A stretch of DNA of 64,000 nucleotides from Gari tellinella (lineage: Eukaryota; Mollusca; Bivalvia; Cardiida; Psammobiidae), in the NCBI GenBank assembly GCA_922989275.2, contig OV277867.1, positions 7,130,001 to 7,194,000 of the forward strand, given 5' to 3'. Shown here piece after piece: positions 19,870-30,183 of the stretch; within the stretch, counting starts at the first letter, position 1; every line of letters starts with the position of its first letter. The notes beneath the pieces are model-generated. The model saw only the letters and a program-made list of their open reading frames with translations, ran no database searches and had not been told where the DNA came from. The position numbers and the translations under genes were made by a program.

Positions 19870-20119
19870 TTAACCCAGTACACCATAGATACACCTTTTT
19901 ACGTCTTTATTCATTCCTCCACTGATGAAAATAGTTCCAGTCGATACAGCCATGAGTATGCATCATAAGAAACATTTCTATATTGTAACAGATTGTAGCT
20001 TAACGCAGGCTGAAAGTAAAGCAGAATGTGCCTAAAGGCACATTTTGCTTTACTTTCAACCTGCTTTAAGTGGTCTCTTGTCATCAAAACAAGTAACAGG
20101 GTATGTGATAAATGGTTAA
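19870..20119 (+). mobile_element. MITE A, complete
   Basis: TTAACCCAGTACACCATAGA to TATGTGATAAATGGTTAA. Core 2 arms differ at a few sites. Confidence 0.88.
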
Positions 20120-20127
20120 AATGGTTG

Positions 20128-20200
20128 CAGAGATATGATTCTAATGAGAAGTTACATCATAGTGTTTGATTGAGAAATAATGATGTTAGTATTTGAAAAA
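20128..20200 (-). mobile_element. MITE E remnant
   Basis: ATGATTCTAATGAGAAGTTA, GTTTGATTGAGAAATAATG, ATTTGAAAAA: one decayed half of E. Confidence 0.55.
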
Positions 20201-20212
20201 AAATATGGCAAC

Positions 20213-20389
20213 TAAAAATAACTCTTATTGGTTGTATAAGAGACAAGTGGCAGCTTAAAGTAAGGTGACAGTAAAACAGAAAGCTCCCAAAGGAGATTTC
20301 AGGCACTGTCATCTTGATTTAGGCAGTCACCTTTCTTAAACACCTTATATTTAACTGAATTTAGTGGTTGTATTAGAGAGATTTTACTG
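20213..20389. mobile_element. MITE H, diverged
   Basis: CAGCTTAAAGTAAGGTGACA, GAAAGCTCCCAAAGGAGATT, then AGTGGTTGTATTAGAGAGAT, TTTACTG. The left TIR is poor. Confidence 0.7.
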
Positions 20390-20458
20390 TACTTGTGTTA
20401 TCAGCAACTATATTGACAACCAATATTCGTCCTGTGTAGGGTAATTATCCCTGATCTA

Positions 20459-20626
20459 CAGTACAACCTCCCAAAACACCGCTCTGCTACACAGAGAAAA
20501 ATGTTCACCTTTTCTAGCTTTCTGGATTAAATAGGTTTTGGAATCATGAAAATAAATTTGGTGGTCAGTTGTTTTAAGACAGGTGATTACTTATTGCAGG
20601 ACAATAGTTTTGCAGAAAGCTCGTGC
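20459..20626. mobile_element. H-like left half, cut by an A element
   Basis: TACAGTACAACCTCCCAAAA, AGACAGGTGATTACTTATTG, GCAGAAAGCTCGTGC ends where the A at 20627 begins, at a position equivalent to the H hairpin centre. Confidence 0.5.
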
Positions 20627-20878
20627 TTAACCCTTTACCTGATAGCCTATTTCTAGTACTTAAGATAGGTGACTACTTTAAGCAGGTTGAAAGTAAAGCA
20701 GAATGCGCCTTAGGGCGCATTCTGCTTTACCTTCAGCCTGCTTTAAGCTATCATGTGCTATAATATAGAAAATATTCCCTATAATACATATTCATAACTA
20801 ATTAAATTGGAACTATTTTCTGCAGCGGATGAATAAATCATATCCGCTAAAAGGCGCTTCTATAAGGTAAAGGGTTAA
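20627..20878 (-). mobile_element. MITE A, complete
   Basis: TTAACCCTTTACCTGATAGC to TAAGGTAAAGGGTTAA. Its right half is part of a local duplication. Confidence 0.93.
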
Positions 20879-21051
20879 ATCGGGTTCTCTGTCTCTTTAA
20901 CATCAAAACAAGCTGTTACTGGTCTGGTGATAATAATGTGACACTATAAATACTGTAAATGTATAATGAAGCAATGAAGCCCTTGTTAAGTAACAATTCA
21001 ATACTGATTCATGTAAATGTCAGATAATTCTTCAATGGAATCCTTTTATAC

Positions 21052-21265
21052 TTAACCCTTAGCCCGCCAAATAAATTGTCGTCTGCTATATTTCTCGTCT
21101 GCTTCAAGTTTCAAAGTGCTTCAAAGTTGCTCAAAATTGCTGAAAATGTTGTCCGAGTGTCAAACAGCTTGGATCCGGATGAGACGCCGAGTTACTCGGC
21201 GTCTCATCCGGATCCAAGCTGTTTGCATATGGAGCTATAGTTGTGAGTGGCAGGCTAAGGGTTAA
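21052..21265 (+). mobile_element. MITE D, complete, with a paralogous empty site
   Basis: TTAACCCTTAGCCCGCCAAA to GGCAGGCTAAGGGTTAA. Core 1: CAAACAGCTTGGATCCGGAT, GAGACGCCGAG, loop, complement. The equivalent site in the second duplication copy (21885-21888) has one TTAA and no insert. Confidence 0.95.
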
Positions 21266-21433
21266 ATTGGCCTGTAGCTTTATGTGAAAAAATGCTTTCA
21301 AATATACTTAAAATCAATGTGATGTACGTGATACTTCCTACTCGGTAGATAATTTGAAAATTGCACATTTGAAAATTGGAGGAGACCTTTGGCAGCCACT
21401 TTAACACTTTATTCTATAGCCTGTTTCTAGTAC

Positions 21434-21522
21434 AGCGCTCCCTCTCTACAACGGCCCTCCCAACAACGATTCCCTCCTTACAATGACTTTTGACGCTGTT
21501 CCCGAAACTTGACAATTATGTC
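21434..21522 (-). mobile_element. MITE I terminal fragment
   Basis: CAGCGCTCCCTCTCTACAAC, GGCCCTCCCAACAACGATTC is the right end of I in reverse. Truncated at the duplication junction. Confidence 0.75.
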
Positions 21523-22257
21523 TAAAGCTTAGGGCACATTCTGCTTTACTTTCAGCCTGCTTTAAGCTATCATGTGCTATAATATAGAAAATATTCCCTA
21601 TAATACATATTCATTGCTGATTAAATTGGAACTATTTTTCTTCAGCGGATGAATAAATCATATCCGCTAAAAGGCGCTTCTATGTGGGAAAGGGTTAAAG
21701 GTGTAACAGATGTATTTATGGGGTAATGGGTTATTATCAATACAAGCTGTTACCAGTCTGCATGGTGATAATAATGTGGCACTATAAATACTGTAAAATG
21801 TAAAATTAAGCTCTTTGTTATGTAACAATTCAATACTGATTCAGGTAAATGTCAGATATTCCTCAATGGAATATCCTTTTATACTTAAATTGGCCTGTAG
21901 CTTTATGTGAAAAAATACTTTCAAGTATACTCAAAACCACTATTACATGCATTTATGTAATAAGAACAAAAAAACTCTTCAAACACTGAAGACAATTTGA
22001 AGATTTCACATTTGAACGTTGGAAACCTTTGCAGACAATTTAAACCTTTATTCCATAGCTCGTTTCTTGTATTGAAGACAGGTAACCACTTAAAGCAGGT
22101 TTAAAGTAACGCAGAATGCACCATAAGGCATACTTTGCTTTTCTTTCAACCTGCTTTAAGTTACCATCTATCAAGTCTTATGTTGCACATTCTTAAATGT
22201 ATAAAATGGAATATTTTCTTTAGGGCAGGAATGCATAAAAAAGGTGTAGTTTCTATT

Positions 22258-22475
22258 TAATTATCTCTTTGCGTACTAATTAATATTGTCATCTGCAACA
22301 ATTGTTGTTCCTTGCTGATCAAAAAATTTAATTTTCTAAATTTTCTCTTCAGATCGGATAGTATCAGAATGTCAAACAGTTTGAATCCTGATGAGACGCG
22401 GCGTAATGCAGCGTCTCATCTGGATGGAAACTGCGAAGGTTGTCACGATTTTGCCGCTGGCATGTATAGCGTTAA
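22258..22475 (+). mobile_element. MITE C
   Basis: CTCTTTGCGTACTAAT start, core 1 CAAACAGTTTGAATCCTGAT, GAGACGCGGC, right end GTATAGCGTTAA. The second core arm is damaged at GGATGGAAACTGCG. Confidence 0.82.
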
Positions 22476-22571
22476 CTTCTACTGTCTTTTGAATGAACTT
22501 GTAACATAGACAGGAACCTGCAGGTATACTGATCTGTTTACTGTCAGCTTGCAGTTCCCAATCTATTGAAT

Positions 22572-22796
22572 TTAACTCTTTGCATGCTAGCCGCGGATAT
22601 ATCTGCCACAGTGATTACATTTACAAACAGTTTGGATCCAGATGAGACGCCGCGTAACGCGGCGTCTCATCTGGATTCAAACTGTTTGACACTCTGACCA
22701 TGTTTTGAAAAGAAGTTTAGAAAATTCTATTTTTAGAACAATAGCAGAAGACAAATGTTGCAGACGAAAAAGATTACCCAGCATGCAAAGAGTTAA
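22572..22796 (-). mobile_element. MITE C, complete
   Basis: TTAACTCTTTGCATGCTAGC to GCATGCAAAGAGTTAA. Near-perfect core 1 with GACGCCGCGTAACGCGGCGT at the centre. Confidence 0.93.
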
Positions 22797-23015
22797 CTCT
22801 TGGAATGTTGGAGAATTTTTCGTCTGCAACAAGCCAACAATTATTGTCGTCTGCTACTGTTCTAAAAATTAAATTTGCTAAATTTCTTTTCAAAACAGGG
22901 TCAGAGTGTGTTAAACAGTTAGGATCCTGATGAGATGTCGCATTATGGGGCATCTCATGAGGATCCAAGATGTTTTGCAAAGGCTATCATGGTTTTGCCG
23001 CTAGCTAAGAGTGTA
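22793..23015 (+). mobile_element. MITE C, tail to tail with the previous one
   Basis: Shares the TTAA at 22793-22796. CTCTTGGAATGTTGGAGAAT, CTGCTACTGTTCTAAAAAT, core 1, worn end GCTAGCTAAGAGTG. Confidence 0.82.
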
Positions 23016-23150
23016 GCCCACATACATCCAATAATTAAATAAAATTGTTTTAACTCTTTCAACTTTGAGTAACTTTAGTTTGCTTACAATGTGAATTGCC
23101 GAAGTTGGTTTGATCTGCTTTATATTTACAGGAACAGTCCATCAGTGTTG

Positions 23151-23222
23151 CCACCAGTTTAGATCCAGATCAGGATCCCATGCTTAGTTTGGACCTAATC
23201 TGGATCTTAATTGCTTGCAGTG
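23151..23222. repeat. Solitary core 1 hairpin, worn
   Basis: CCAGTTTAGATCCAGATCAG and GACCTAATCTGGATCTTAAT are imperfect complements; family ends not seen. Confidence 0.55.
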
Positions 23223-23680
23223 TTCTTCAGTAGGGGTTTTCAGTGTCAATAGTATTAAGGACATTAAGTGTGCAATGTGGGCCATTGTGGCTGCCTTGTG
23301 TCTATTATGATCAGCATCAGTAATTGTACCGTTACTGTGGAAAACCCTTGAAATTCTTCAGAATCTTGAAAAACTCTTGAAACTATATAAAAGCTCTTGA
23401 AAACCCCTTACAAAATTATTTATTATGTGTTTGTGCAGTTTCTGTAAAATAAAAAAAAAGGTAAAAATAATATTAAAACAGACAACAACCAAAAAATATA
23501 CAAAAATATAAACAAAATGTAATTAAAACATTTCCTGAAAATCAATTAAAATATAAAAGCATAGTTGGATAAGAAAGTTTAAGTATTATTTTTTTATGAT
23601 AACTATTTTTTTTTTCAGTGGAGGAATAAATTAAAGGTTTATCTATTAGATAATTGGTGATAGAATAGTTTTGCTGCATC
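23223..23680. other. No gene; A-rich low-complexity stretch
   Basis: 23440-23540 is A-rich (AAAATATAAACAAAATG type). About 23605-23640 holds an A fragment (GTGGAGGAATAAATTAAAGG). Confidence 0.5.
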
Positions 23681-23927
23681 CAGGGGCCCCTTTCATAAAA
23701 CTTTGTACAACAAAAACGGTTGTAAGTCAACACTTGAAAATACATTTAAATGCTAATTTCTCTATCTAATCCTGTCTGGTGACATCTCTTTGGAATCGTC
23801 TTTTCAAGACGATTCCAAAGAGATGCCACAAGACAGGATTAGATGGAGAAATAAATAATAATTGAGACTTTTATAATCTGACTTACGACAGCATTTATTG
23901 TACAAAGTTTTATGAAACTGGCTCCTG
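23681..23927. mobile_element. MITE L
   Basis: CAGGGGCCCCTTTCATAAAA to TTTTATGAAACTGGCTCCTG. Core 3-like hairpin: TCTTTGGAATCGTCTT, TTC, AAGACGATTCCAAAGA. Its right end is 69 bp before the PLCL exon at 23997. Confidence 0.82.
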
Positions 23928-23996
23928 GTGTGCAGTTACGATCATCTTGGTCCTCTTGTTTATTGTTTTACTGACCCATCTTTTGGCATTTTTCAG

Positions 23997-24215
23997 TTCC
24001 GATTGGCACAATCAAGGAAGTGAGAAGTGGAAAGACAACTGAAGCATTGAAGAACCGAGAGATAACTGGTATCTACCCGGATGAGTGTGCCTTCTCAATA
24101 GTGTTTGGGGACAACTTTGAGTCGATGGATCTTATAGCAAACACACCAGATGAGGCAAACATATGGGTGACAGGCTTAACTTGTCTTATCAACACCAACA
24201 CAAAATCCATGACGT
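23997..24215 (+). CDS. PLCL: PLC-like gene, exon encoding the C-terminal half of the PH domain
   Basis: The acceptor is GGCATTTTTCAG (AG at 23995-23996) and the donor is T|GTAAGT (GT at 24216). The exon is 219 bp with phase 1 at both ends, compatible with the previous exon. It reads IPIGTIKEVRSGKTTEAL across the junction, then PDECAFSIVFGDNFES, MDLIANTPDEANIWVTGL, TCLINTNTKSM. SIVFGDN...MDLIANTPDEA is the last strand region, and IWVTGL carries the invariant Trp of the C-terminal PH helix. CAFSI...GDNFES.DLIAN and ANIWV.GL recall PLCL/PRIP more than PLC-delta. With the upstream exon it completes one PH domain, which would bind phosphoinositides or inositol phosphates. Confidence 0.9.
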
Positions 24216-24224
24216 GTAAGTATA

Positions 24225-24530
24225 ATTATACCCCCACTAGTTGGGGCTATATAGGGATCGCTTTGTCAGTCGGTGCGTGCGTGCGTAAGTATATACATGT
24301 ATATGTTCAAAAATTGTCTGGAACATAACTCCTATACTATGCTATCTAGGATTACCAAACCTGATGTGTGGATAAATGTTGGGATTGTCTAGTGTGACGT
24401 ACCACTTTAAGGTTAACTTGACCTTGACCTTTGACTTTGATAATAGGAAAACGGTGTCAGGAGCATAACACCTCTATGATTACCAAACCTTATGTGTGCA
24501 TACATCTTGATATGGAGGTACTGCTTTTTG
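24225..24530 (+). repeat. Dispersed repeat with GTGCGTGCGTGCG and TTGACCTTGACCTTTGAC
   Basis: Two partial internal copies: GGAACATAACTCCTATACTA / GGAGCATAACACCTCTATGA and GATTACCAAACCTGATGTGT / GATTACCAAACCTTATGTGT. This style of intronic repeat is common in molluscs; no coding signal. Confidence 0.6.
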
Positions 24531-24600
24531 TTTTACTTTCACCTTGTTTTAAGCTTTCACCTGTCTTTTCTGAATTAGCCTTCTTTTTATGCTCCACACA
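24519..24600. mobile_element. H core right half
   Basis: TTTTGTTTTACTTTCACCTT, GTTTTAAGCTTTCACCTGTC resembles the distal H arm. Confidence 0.5.
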
Positions 24601-25330
24601 ACTCAGTCTTGGCCATATTGTTTTTGATCTGTCTGTCTGACTGTTTGTTTGTCTCTTTATCTGCACACAACTTTAACCTTGGCCATGTTTTGGAACTACC
24701 TTGTACATGTGATAGAGACTTCTTATTTGCTCTCATATTTGGCATGTAATTTAGTTCAGTAGAAGTTAGGTCATGTCCAGCAAAGGTCAAAGTCATTTAG
24801 GGGTCATTTAAAGGTAAAATAGACTGAATTTAATATTGTCCATAAATTTGGAACTACATGTGATACAGACTTAATAGTTTGCATGTGTACTCAACTCAAG
24901 AAGCCCTTCAGCTCAATACAAATTAGCTACAGTGGAGAATCTGTTATTCTTTCCCAATAAACGCGTTTACGCTAAAACTATTATTTACAGTGCAAACAGT
25001 TTGGAGCCAGATCAGACGCCGGGTAACGCGGCGTCTGATCAGGCTCTAAACTGTTTGCCACCAAGATAAACAAGAATTATCAGAATTGTCCAAAAGTTGT
25101 TCTTTTCTACGTTTTAGTGTTTTGCGTTTGCGTACGTTTGCGTTTAAGCGGGAAAGAATAACAGATTCTCCACTGTAATCTTCAACAAAAGTCAAGGTGA
25201 TTTAAAGGTCAAATAGACTGAAATTTACAGTAGCCATAACTTTTGAACAACATGTAATAGAGACTTCAAATTTGTACTCAAATCAAGCAGCTGTTGAGCT
25301 CAGTACAAATTTAGTCACATCAAGGAGTAC
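24600..25330. repeat. Dispersed repeat of about 130-bp units, split by F
   Basis: GGTAAAATAGACTGAATTTA / GGTCAAATAGACTGAAATTT and ACATGTGATACAGACTT / ACATGTAATAGAGACTT are successive units. The F insert at 24930 interrupts them. Confidence 0.55.
24930..25175 (-). mobile_element. MITE F, complete
   Basis: CAGTGGAGAATCTGTTATTC to its complement with TA on both sides. Core 1 with GACGCCGGGTAACGCGGCGT, one mismatch pair. Confidence 0.93.
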
Positions 25331-25419
25331 CATATCTGCTGTATGATATTATTTTACAGCCAAATGAACACATACCAGTGACCATTTGTCACTTACTGTG
25401 GCACATTTCTTGTAAGTTG

Positions 25420-25950
25420 TCGTAATAGAGAGGTTTTACCACATAAAGCAGAAAGAAAGCAAGCATTCTGTTTTACTTTCAGCCTCCTTTAAGGTTCTGT
25501 ATCGAAAGATACTAGAAATGCCTTCTATTTCATATTTAGGATTGCACGTTTAGGAATGATTAGAGATATAACAATTAGGATTTTAGTACCATATATACAT
25601 GTATATTTGAAAAACGGAAGTATTATATAGGTTTAACTGTACTCTTTAGTAAATCTTCCCTAGTATGAATGGTTTTACACCGTAGTTTTCACAACAGGAA
25701 CAGATTCCCCTAACATAAGGACATACTTGATCTCATTCAGAGGGTTGACTTCAAGACTGTACCAACTTTATATAAATACACAAGGAAGATACTACATTAT
25801 TGCCACTAATCCTCGCTTTTCTCATTGCAGTTCACTTCAGATTTCCGTCCAGTCAAACCTGCCATAATTAGACATTTGATTAGAAATCATTAAAATCTAT
25901 AAGCACAGATGACTTCTTATTGCAGAATAAAAATATTACAGATAACTTGT
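25420..25950. other. H terminal fragment, then no recognised feature
   Basis: GTCGTAATAGAGAGGTTTTA (25423-25440) is an H terminus followed by a core 2 fragment to 25500. 25500-25950 looks single-copy and non-coding. Confidence 0.5.
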
Positions 25951-26202
25951 TTAACCCTTTCCCCCATAGAAGCGCCTTTGAGCGCAATCAGTTTATTCAT
26001 CCGCTGAAGAAAATAGTTCGAAATTATACAGTCATGAAAATGTATTACTAGAAATGTTTTCTTTATTCTAGCATATGATAGCTTAAAGCAGGCTGAAAGT
26101 AAAGCAGAATGCGCCTCAAGGCGCATTCTGCTTTACTTTCAACCTGCTTTAAGTGGTCACCTATCTTCAATACTAGAAATAGGCTATCAGGTAAAGGGTT
26201 AA
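25951..26202 (+). mobile_element. MITE A, complete
   Basis: TTAACCCTTTCCCCCATAGA to ATCAGGTAAAGGGTTAA. A good reference copy: its last 50 bp, TTAA to TTAA, are the progenitor of the 1-475 satellite unit. Core 2 centre GCGCCTCAAGGCGC. Confidence 0.94.
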
Positions 26203-26305
26203 GCATATTTTTGGTCTGTATTAAGCTGCAACTTATCTTTAAAGACTGCTACTGAGTCTCAATCTCTAGAATAGTTGCTTTATACAAGTTTGTATGTTGT
26301 TTGTA

Positions 26306-26518
26306 CAGTTAAACCTCTCTATTACGACCACTAAATTGTGTTGATTAGCTAGTATTTAAAGCAGGTGTCTGCTCAAAGCAAGGTGATAGTAAAGCAGAAA
26401 ACTCCTTCAGGAGCTTTCTGCTTTACTGTAACCTTGCTTTAAGCTGTCACCTGTATTTTATACAATCAATTACTGAGTTAACCATAATTTTAGCGGTTGT
26501 AATAGAGAAGTGTTACTG
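26306..26518. mobile_element. MITE H, near complete
   Basis: CAGTTAAACCTCTCTATTAC left, GGTTGTAATAGAGAAGTGTT right, TA before. Hairpin GCAGAAAACTCC, TTCA, GGAGCTTTCTGC. Confidence 0.85.
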
Positions 26519-26865
26519 TTTGTGTATATCCGTGTATTGGTATATTATAATGTACAAGTAGATGTCAATATTAAGAAGAGTTAGTGAATTTATTCCTTGA
26601 TTCTCCCATTGAATGCAAGCCAACTTTATCATTGCTTTCCTGCAGTAGCTTTCATATGGACTTTTTATATTCACTTCAAAAGATGGGCCAGCTTATCTTG
26701 ATTTTTAAGACAATGCTTTAAGAAATATTTTCAAATAATTAATAGAAGAAAATGAAACTGCAGACCCTGATCAGAGGGCTCCTCAAGGTCTACACTGTCA
26801 ACAAAACATATCATGGTTTCCAGCGTAGAAGGGGTTAAAGGAGATTTTAATGCATTTATACCTGG
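26519..26865. other. No gene; B core fragment at 26751-26842
   Basis: GCAGACCCTGATCAGAGGGC, TCCTCAAGGTCTACACTGTC and GTAGAAGGGGTTAA are parts of a B/N-type MITE. The rest is unassigned. Confidence 0.5.
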
Positions 26866-27118
26866 ATACTGTTAAACAGGTATTTTTCGCGTCATGAATA
26901 TTTCGCATAATGAGATTTTGTATTAATTCGCTACATCATGCAATATTTCTAGCAGGCGGTAGCTTAAAGTAGGCTGAAAGTAAAGCAGAATGTGCCTTAA
27001 GGCACATTCTGCTTTACTTTGAACCTGCTTTAAGAAGTCATCTATTTTCAAAACTAGAGACGGGAGACAACACATTCGCGAATTAATGCGTAAATTATAT
27101 TCTCATGAATAGGTCCAG
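26866..27118. mobile_element. Element T: distinct ends around a core 2 hairpin
   Basis: GATACTGTTAAACAGGTATT, TTTCGCGTCATGAATATTTC at the left and ATTCGCGAATTAATGCG, TCTCATGAATAGGTCCAGTA at the right are imperfect complements, unlike A. Inside is GGTAGCTTAAAGTAGGCTGA, GTGCCTTAAGGCAC and the complementary arm with A flanks. Confidence 0.55.
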
Positions 27119-27164
27119 TATTCATCCCATTGAATGCAACCACAAACAAGCAGCCCACCTGCCT

Positions 27165-27539
27165 TAACCCATTACTCCATAAATTACATCCTTTTATTAA
27201 TCCCACCACACACTCACACAATGGAAGATGCGGAGGCATAATTATAGTGATCCATCTGTGTGTCTTGTCATCCGTTCGACCGTTTGTGCAAACAAGGTTA
27301 ACAGGATTTTACTGTTTGGTCTAGCATCAACACCACTTACTAGAATGCTTTGATACTTATACAGGTGTTGCCTTGGACAGTTGTCTTTATACAGTCATGA
27401 ATATGGGCTATAAGAAATATTTCTTATATCCTAGCTGATGGTCGCTTAAAACAGGCTAAAAGTAAAGTATTCTGCCTGTTTGAAACAACAATTAACCTGC
27501 ATTCAACACTGAAAATTAGCTATTGCAGAAAAGTGTAAC
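27165..27539 (+). mobile_element. MITE A split by an O repeat
   Basis: CTTAACCCATTACTCCATAA is followed at about 27205 by O sequence (GGTTAACAGGATTTTACTGT, CACCACTTACTAGAATGCTT). A resumes at about 27390 with TATACAGTCATGAATATGGG and a partial core 2. Confidence 0.65.
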
Positions 27540-27777
27540 TTAACCCTTTGCACCCTAGTCCCGCATATAGGCGTCCTTTTCAAACAGTGTACATGTGAAT
27601 AGTACACTTGTCCTGTGCAAACAGTGAAGACCCAGATCAGAGGGCTCCTTTCGGAGCCCTCTGATCAGGGTCATCACTGTTTGTCACAATGCCAAACATT
27701 GACAAAAACAACCCTTAAAAGTCTGAAATGGACTGGACTGAACTGTCCATTTAAAGTTTCAGGGAGGAAAGAGTTAA
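27540..27777 (-). mobile_element. MITE B, complete
   Basis: TTAACCCTTTGCACCCTAGT to GGGAGGAAAGAGTTAA. Hairpin AAGACCCAGATCAGAGGGCT with loop TTTC. Confidence 0.93.
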
Positions 27778-27799
27778 TCTGCTTTACTTTTTGCCTGTT

Positions 27800-28047
27800 T
27801 TAACCCTTTACCCCTAAGCCCGTTTTTAGTTATTAAGACATGTGGCCACTTAAAGCATGTTGAAAGTAATGCAGAATGCGCATTCTGCTTTACTTTCAGC
27901 CTGCTTTAAACAATCATCAGCTAGAATATAGAAACTACTTACTTGTATATTGATACATGTTCATGCTTGTTTAAAGTGGAACTATTATCTTCAGGGTAGG
28001 AATAAATTCAAGGGATAAAAAGGCATATTTATGGGGTAATGGGTTAA
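27800..28047 (-). mobile_element. MITE A, complete
   Basis: TTAACCCTTTACCCCTAAGC to TGGGGTAATGGGTTAA. The hairpin is shortened to AGAATGCGCATTCT. A worn A terminus follows to about 28105. Confidence 0.9.
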
Positions 28048-28191
28048 AGTAATCACCTGTCCTAAAAGCCTGAAAGCAAGTTATGAGGGGAAAGGTTACT
28101 CCATGAATTACCATAAACGCTGTGTAATATACATTGTAGGTTATTTGCATACTCTAGCAGGCCATGGAGGAAAGAGTTACATTAAACCCTT

Positions 28192-28437
28192 TATCTGATA
28201 TTATTGTTTCTAGTATTGAAGAGATATGTGACTACTTTAAGCAGGTTGAAAGTAAAGCAGAATGCGCCCTAAGGCACATTCTGCTTTACTTTCAGCCTGC
28301 TTTAAGCTATTAGCTGCTAGAACAAGGAAAGTATTAAATATGACAAATATTCATTACGGTATGATTTGGAACTATTTTCTTCAGCGGATGAATAAAATTA
28401 ATGTGCTAAAAGGCGCTTCTATAAGGGAAAGGGTTCA
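28192..28437 (-). mobile_element. MITE A, right TTAA mutated
   Basis: TTAAACCCTTTATCTGATAT to AAGGGAAAGGGTTCA. Core 2 with GCGCCCTAAGGCAC. Confidence 0.88.
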
Positions 28438-28546
28438 TGTGTCTTATGACAACATTTGTTGTTAGAAAATCGGTGAAAACAGGCCCATTGTGCATATAAC
28501 TCTAGTCTGAGAATTGTTGCAGATAAAGAATACAACTTTCTAAAGG

Positions 28547-28758
28547 TTAACTCTTTGCATGCTGGGTATTTTTTTGTCTGCAAATATTGTTGTCTGGAAT
28601 TGTTTTAAAATTGTAATTTTCAAAATTTCTTTTCAAAACAGTGTCAGAGTGTCAAACAGTTTGGATCCTGATGTGACGCCGCATGATGCGGCGTCTCATC
28701 AGGATCCAAATTGTTTACACAGATAATCACTATTTCACCGCTAGCATGCAAAGAGTTG
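28547..28758 (+). mobile_element. MITE C, complete
   Basis: TTAACTCTTTGCATGCTGGG to GCATGCAAAGAGTTGA. Core 1 with GTGACGCCGCATGATGCGGC. Confidence 0.9.
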
Positions 28759-29193
28759 ATTTTGGTTGTGAAAAAGCCGATGTTGCTGTGAATGTTTTGG
28801 GATAAATTGGTTCAGAATTCAATAAAGCAGCCAGAAATTACTCCTTTAAACTACCCTGCCTGCACGGAATTAACTGACATTTGTGAATCCAGTTTGTGTC
28901 CAGATTAGATACCGAGTAATAAGAAACAGGTTTAGAACTCAAAATGTTTGAGACTGATTTTGACTTTGTATTAACATTGATGTAAAGGCCATGGAATCTA
29001 ACACTGATAATTTTGCAGATGACACTGATATTATAGCAAGATTAAGGGTGAAGAGTGAGAAGGCATATTAGGTAATAATGAGTTTCAGTGGAAGAGATCT
29101 TTTGTACAGCCTCATTGTGTGACAAAACCCAAAACTGATGTGTTACATAGATACATGTTAGCCCCTTTCTCCATGTAAGAAGTGTCCTAACCC
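28759..29193. other. No gene; worn core 1 near 28890
   Basis: CCAGTTTGTGTCCAGATTAG resembles a core 1 arm. 28980-29190 is featureless. Confidence 0.45.
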
Positions 29194-29386
29194 CAGAGCA
29201 CCAGATAAGGGTAGTTTTTCAAAAACTAAAATCTTTATTTCTGAATTAAACCCTATGGTGTCACTACTCATTAGAATCGTCTCTTCGAGACGATTCTAAT
29301 GAGTAGTAACACCATAGGATTTGGTGCAAAAAAGAGTGAGAAAATGTTGGATTTGTTGAAAAAACTACATCTTATCTGGAGCCCTG
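29194..29386 (+). mobile_element. MITE E, inserted in an A terminus
   Basis: CAGAGCACCAGATAAGGGTA to CTTATCTGGAGCCCTG. CTAACCC occurs on both sides (CTAACCCC left, CTAACCCT right), a 7-8 bp duplication of A-terminus sequence. Confidence 0.92.
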
Positions 29387-29429
29387 CTAACCCTTTCTCC
29401 CATAGCTTGTCTTCAAGACAGATCGCTGC

Positions 29430-29613
29430 TTAATTATTGCCCCATAAATACGCCTTTTTACGTCTCTAATGTATTCTTCCACTGAAGAAAATAGTTCCAA
29501 TTTATACAGTCAAACATATGCACCACAAGAAACATATTCTATACTCTAATAGATGGCAGCTTAAAGGTCACCTGTTCTCAAAACATATACCAGGCTATGG
29601 GGTAATGGGTTAA
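29430..29613 (+). mobile_element. MITE A lacking its core
   Basis: TTAATTATTGCCCCATAAAT to TATGGGGTAATGGGTTAA with both outer arms normal. AGATGGCAGCTTAA passes straight to AGGTCACCTGTTCTC. The roughly 66-bp core 2 hairpin is missing between its two border TTAA sites. 184 bp. Confidence 0.9.
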
Positions 29614-29861
29614 CCCATTACCCCATAGCTTGTTTCTAGTATTGAAGATAGGTTACCAATTAAAGCAGGTTGAAAGTAAAGCAGAATGCACCTTAGGGTG
29701 CATTCTGCTTTACGTTCAGCCTGCTTTAAGCTATTATCTGCTAGAATGTAGAAGTTTTTTCTTATGATTCTTATTTGTAATAGTATAAATGGGAACTATT
29801 TTCTTCAGTGAATGAATGAATTTAAAGCGTAAAAAGGCGTATTTATGGGGTAATGGGTTAA
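29610..29861 (-). mobile_element. MITE A, complete
   Basis: Shares TTAA with the coreless A. Hairpin centre GCACCTTAGGGTGC. Its right TTAA is followed by AGCAGGCTGAAAGTAAAG, the start of another core 2. Confidence 0.92.
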
Positions 29862-30183
29862 AGCAGGCTGAAAGTAAAGTTGAATGCAGAAGTTTGCACC
29901 TTTTGAACAAATTACTGTGTGATAAAAGAAATTATATGTAATTCAAATTTTAGGATATTTACAGCATTTGTACTCCCGATTTTTAGGATTTTTTACGATA
30001 CCTAAGATTTGTGCAATGTCTGTAACAGTTCCGTTTTCAGAAAAGAAAATTTCAGTCTGGCAAAGTTTGTTTTTTTCTTAGAAGGATTTACTATGATATA
30101 TGGAATTTAGATATATTGGGTCTATGTAACCAGGGTTACTATTTGTCTTTTTGATAAATGTATATATTTTGCTATATTTTCAG
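29862..30183. other. Intron sequence, no repeat recognised beyond a core 2 arm
   Basis: AGCAGGCTGAAAGTAAAGTT at 29862, then AT-rich sequence running into the polypyrimidine tract of the next exon (TTTGCTATATTTTCAG). Confidence 0.5.

Larger units (their letters stand above)
20700..22175. repeat. Local tandem segmental duplication
   Basis: About 20712-21425 and 21533-22170 align: the A right arm, CAAGCTGTTAC, GGTGATAATAATGTG, CACTATAAATACTGTAAA, CAATACTGATTCA, TTGGCCTGTAGCTTTATGTG. Copy 1 contains a D element that copy 2 lacks. The left breakpoint lies inside A sequence, suggesting MITE-mediated unequal exchange. An I fragment sits between the copies. Confidence 0.87.
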
